Assembly (NCBI GenBank): GCA_028564705.1
Contig: JAPXFQ010000362.1
Span: 285,050-349,049 of the forward strand
Origin: Apricaphanius iberus
Taxonomy: Eukaryota > Chordata > Actinopteri > Cyprinodontiformes > Aphaniidae
Length of the DNA stretch: 64,000 bases
Direction: 5' to 3'
This document shows, piece after piece, positions 61,301 through 64,000 of this stretch. Position numbers and translations under genes: made by a program. The notes below the pieces were generated by a model. It was not told the origin of the DNA. It saw nothing but the letters and a program-made list of their open reading frames with translations, and searched no databases. Positions within the stretch are counted from its first letter, which is position 1. Each line of letters opens with the position of its first letter.

Positions 61301-64000
61301 TTTGTTTTTTTGTTTTTTTTAACGTGTCCTGTCTAGCAGTATGCTACTCAGAATTGGTGTCTGAGTACCCAGTACAAGCCCAACAGTTTTACTTTCCCAA
61401 GCAGAGTATTACAGCTTCGCTGTAGTACGCCACTTGATGTATATGTATGAAAAATCTTTATTAGTGATTACTGTGGGTTCAATTTCCTGACGTCATGGAC
61501 ATTAAACTGAGACAAGAAGGGAGAAAGGAAGAAGGTGAAGAAAAGAAACCGGACCAACAGAGGCGCGAACCGACGACACAAGACAGGGAGGCAAACAAAG
61601 AACACAAGAAAACATCCCAGTCCTCCACCTCTGCCGGACGGCAGAGGTAAAGTAATACAAAACAAAAACAACAAACTGTACAGAACCAAACCAATAGTTC
61701 GGATCTAGTAGAACGACAAGGGCCCCCCCCGCCGCCGCAGGCAAGGGGGATCCGCAGCCATCCGACAGACAACACACGCCGCCGCCACCCTAGACCAATA
61801 CCCATCGCCAACAACCCGGCCCGCCCCCACACACCCACACGCCAGGGAGCCACAGCAAGAGCCACAGCGGAGTACGCCCTCCCCAGGCCGCGCCCAGCCT
61901 GCACCTGGACATCCAGATCTTCCAGCTCCCGGGTCCAGATCCCGCCCCACGTAGGGCGCCAAGATCAGGGGCCCAGCCAATGCCGGACAGCCCCCCCCCC
62001 AGATGAACCGACCAGCCAGCAGAAGTCCTGGAACCGGCAGGAGGCCTGTGCGCCAGGCACGGTCCCCACCGATCCACTGGACGGCACCAACCTACTCTAC
62101 AACCCCGGCACACCCATAAGAGGTGCCCCAGTCAATCCAAGGAGGACGTCGGCCCGAAACAGCGGCCGCCTGACACACCGGATCACCCAGGACCCGCCAG
62201 ACATGCACCAGGACCGAGCCGGGCCGCAACCGGGACCCCCGGCCCAAGACATTGAGAGCCATCATCAACCAGCGGGCAAGAGCATCCATCACCGACGGGG
62301 AGTAACTGAGGGGAAGAAGACGCATCAGGCCAGAGGGAAGCCAAACACCCAACCTGACAGGTAGACATAGACAGACAGAGACACTCATACTTATCCTCCC
62401 TCTCATGCGTACACATTCTTACAAATACAGGACATACGAAAAAAGGAAGCTATACACTCATTCATACCCCCCATACATACACTATACTCCATACTCCCAG
62501 GCCCAGGGACAGACACCCCAATAGAGCACCCTGCCCCTGCACCCAGGAGACAGTCCCCTTTGCCCCCCCCCAGTAATGGGGACAAGCAGGACCGCCCAAG
62601 GCCCCACAACGGGCTACAAGAGCAGCCCACCAGCCAGGACCCCGACCGATGCTCCAGTCTCCGATAATGGCCAATGGTGAGAGCTCCAACGAACAGGGGT
62701 GTGGAAAGACCCCCAGCCTCTCTCCCCCTGCTCAATTGTGGTGTTGTTGCGTGTTGTTCTAATGTCCACTTAAAACAGAGGAGTTGGACATGGGAATACT
62801 GCCAGTTACCCCCATCTCCCTCCCGGGGCCCTCAGTGTCTAGATGCATTTAAACAGTGGGTACCGGCACCACAGGCGAGGCCCCCCACAACGGGCCCCTA
62901 TAGGGGGCCCCCCCATGAGGGGTCCCGCCCCCAGCGCCAATGCGCCACACCGCCAGGTCCCTACATGTGAGTTCCATGTAAATGTTGCAAGTGTAAGTGT
63001 CTAAGTTGCTCAATAAAATCGGGACCCAGGCCGCCACCGGGTAGCGAAGACGGAAGCTCCATCCCGCACCCCAGTGACGTGCCCACGTCCCAAGGCCTTG
63101 TGAATGGTAGAATGAAGGAACAGGTGGACAGAGGCATGGGGATGGGGAGAACATAACTGGGGTGACCTTTGCCAACCCCAGGGAGCCAGCTCCCCTGCTG
63201 ACTCCAATAGGCACCCCCGTTCGGCAGATCCATCAGGGGTGGGAGGCCCCAGCACGTCAAGTCGGGGCCCACGGCAGCGGCACCCCCGAGCCCCATGGGG
63301 GCCCCGGCAATCCACCAGCCCCCATGCCAGGGGCATACCTAAATCCTTCCCAACATTCACACTGCTAACAAAACACATGTCACTAGACACCCAGGTTGAG
63401 TTTAGCCCCCCCTCCCCCTCAACAGCCTCCGCCCTCCCGTCCCAAGCGCACCCCGTTAAAAAGAGCGCCTGTGCTAGATGGTAAAAAGCCTCCCCGCCAA
63501 TAAGAGACGCCCCAGGCACCGCCAGCGTCCGAGGGCCCCCGCGCCGAGGCCGGAACCCGGCGCACCACCGACTCGGGTACCCCGGACATGTCGCGCCAGG
63601 CCCGTGAGCAGACCGAAGTCCCGGGCGGCCAACTCCCAGGCCGACATCCTCCAGCCTTGCTACTACCGCCCGATGGCCGGGAGGCAACAGAACCCAGCAC
63701 CTCCACCCACCAGCCCACACCCCACCAACCGGTCAGTCACCGTGGAGGCCGACCAACACCGGCCAGAGGCCCCCACCTCAGCACCCCCGCGAGGGCTAAG
63801 ACCAAGACCCAGGAGCCATGTCCAGTGTCAATATAGCCGATCGGGCCCGGAGACGCCAGCAACCCGCCGCGCACTCTCGCCGACGCCCAGACGCGGCAAG
63901 CGGCCACCGGGGAGCAAGCGACAAGAACCAGCCCGGGGAGATGGAAAGGGCAGCAGCGCCCGCCAACCATCGGCCGACCACAGCCCCCCCCAGCCGGCAC
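61301..64000 (-). mobile_element. Second L1 3' region copy, runs off the window
   Basis: Inverted copy of 13,245-16,647 of the element at 7.7-16.7 kb. The poly(A) appears as T-rich sequence at 61,301-61,320, followed by both 3' hairpins, one AATAAA, then the G-rich region (C-rich as printed) to the window edge. It has one tail unit, not two. About 60 bp differ at the GC hairpin site (62,870-62,950). Since it runs to the edge, its ORF2 may lie beyond 64,000. It lies upstream of semaphorin exon 2, in the same orientation. Confidence 0.9.

Overview
The window is nuclear DNA from a ray-finned fish, probably a percomorph or cyprinodontiform-type teleost (the lineage guess is weak). The signs are spliced genes with GT/AG introns, a class-3 semaphorin, a fish-type TRIM gene, and a repeat load made of L1-like, L2-like, hAT, Tc1/mariner and MITE sequences. 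Nothing looks prokaryotic, and no tRNA, rRNA or CRISPR array was recognised.

Layout. 1-7,575: no host gene seen. Pieces of an L2-type LINE, all in the same order and orientation, are broken up by later DNA-transposon insertions. 7,690-16,694: one nearly complete L1-clade retrotransposon on the + strand. It has a short 5' UTR, ORF1, a pyrimidine-rich spacer, ORF2 (endonuclease, reverse transcriptase, Cys/His tail) with two cancelling frameshifts, then a 3.7-kb G-rich 3' region ending in poly(A). 16,695-31,646: gene-poor, with hAT, Tc1 and L2 relics, a CpG-rich promoter-like patch near 23.1 kb, a GGAT microsatellite, a 182-bp tandem duplication and a second, doubly truncated copy of the L1 3' region. 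31,647-59,335: sixteen consecutive exons (numbered 2-17) of a class-3 semaphorin on the - strand, reading from high to low coordinates. Exon 1, with the start codon and signal peptide, was not found. 59,336-64,000: upstream flank or intron 1, with a MITE and a third copy of the L1 3' region (- strand) that runs off the window.

The only expressed host genes I can support are the semaphorin and a TRIM-like RING/B-box/coiled-coil gene nested antisense in semaphorin intron 15. The semaphorin is a secreted guidance cue (Sema domain, PSI, RRARR furin-type site, split Ig domain, interchain cysteine, basic tail). All inspected splice sites and phases are consistent, so it looks functional. Its introns carry a 25-copy 43/44-bp minisatellite with dimeric higher-order structure, and several transposon relics. 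The most unusual content is the L1 family: the long G-rich 3' region occurs in three copies in 64 kb, and the two complete 3' ends share two short hairpins near the poly(A).
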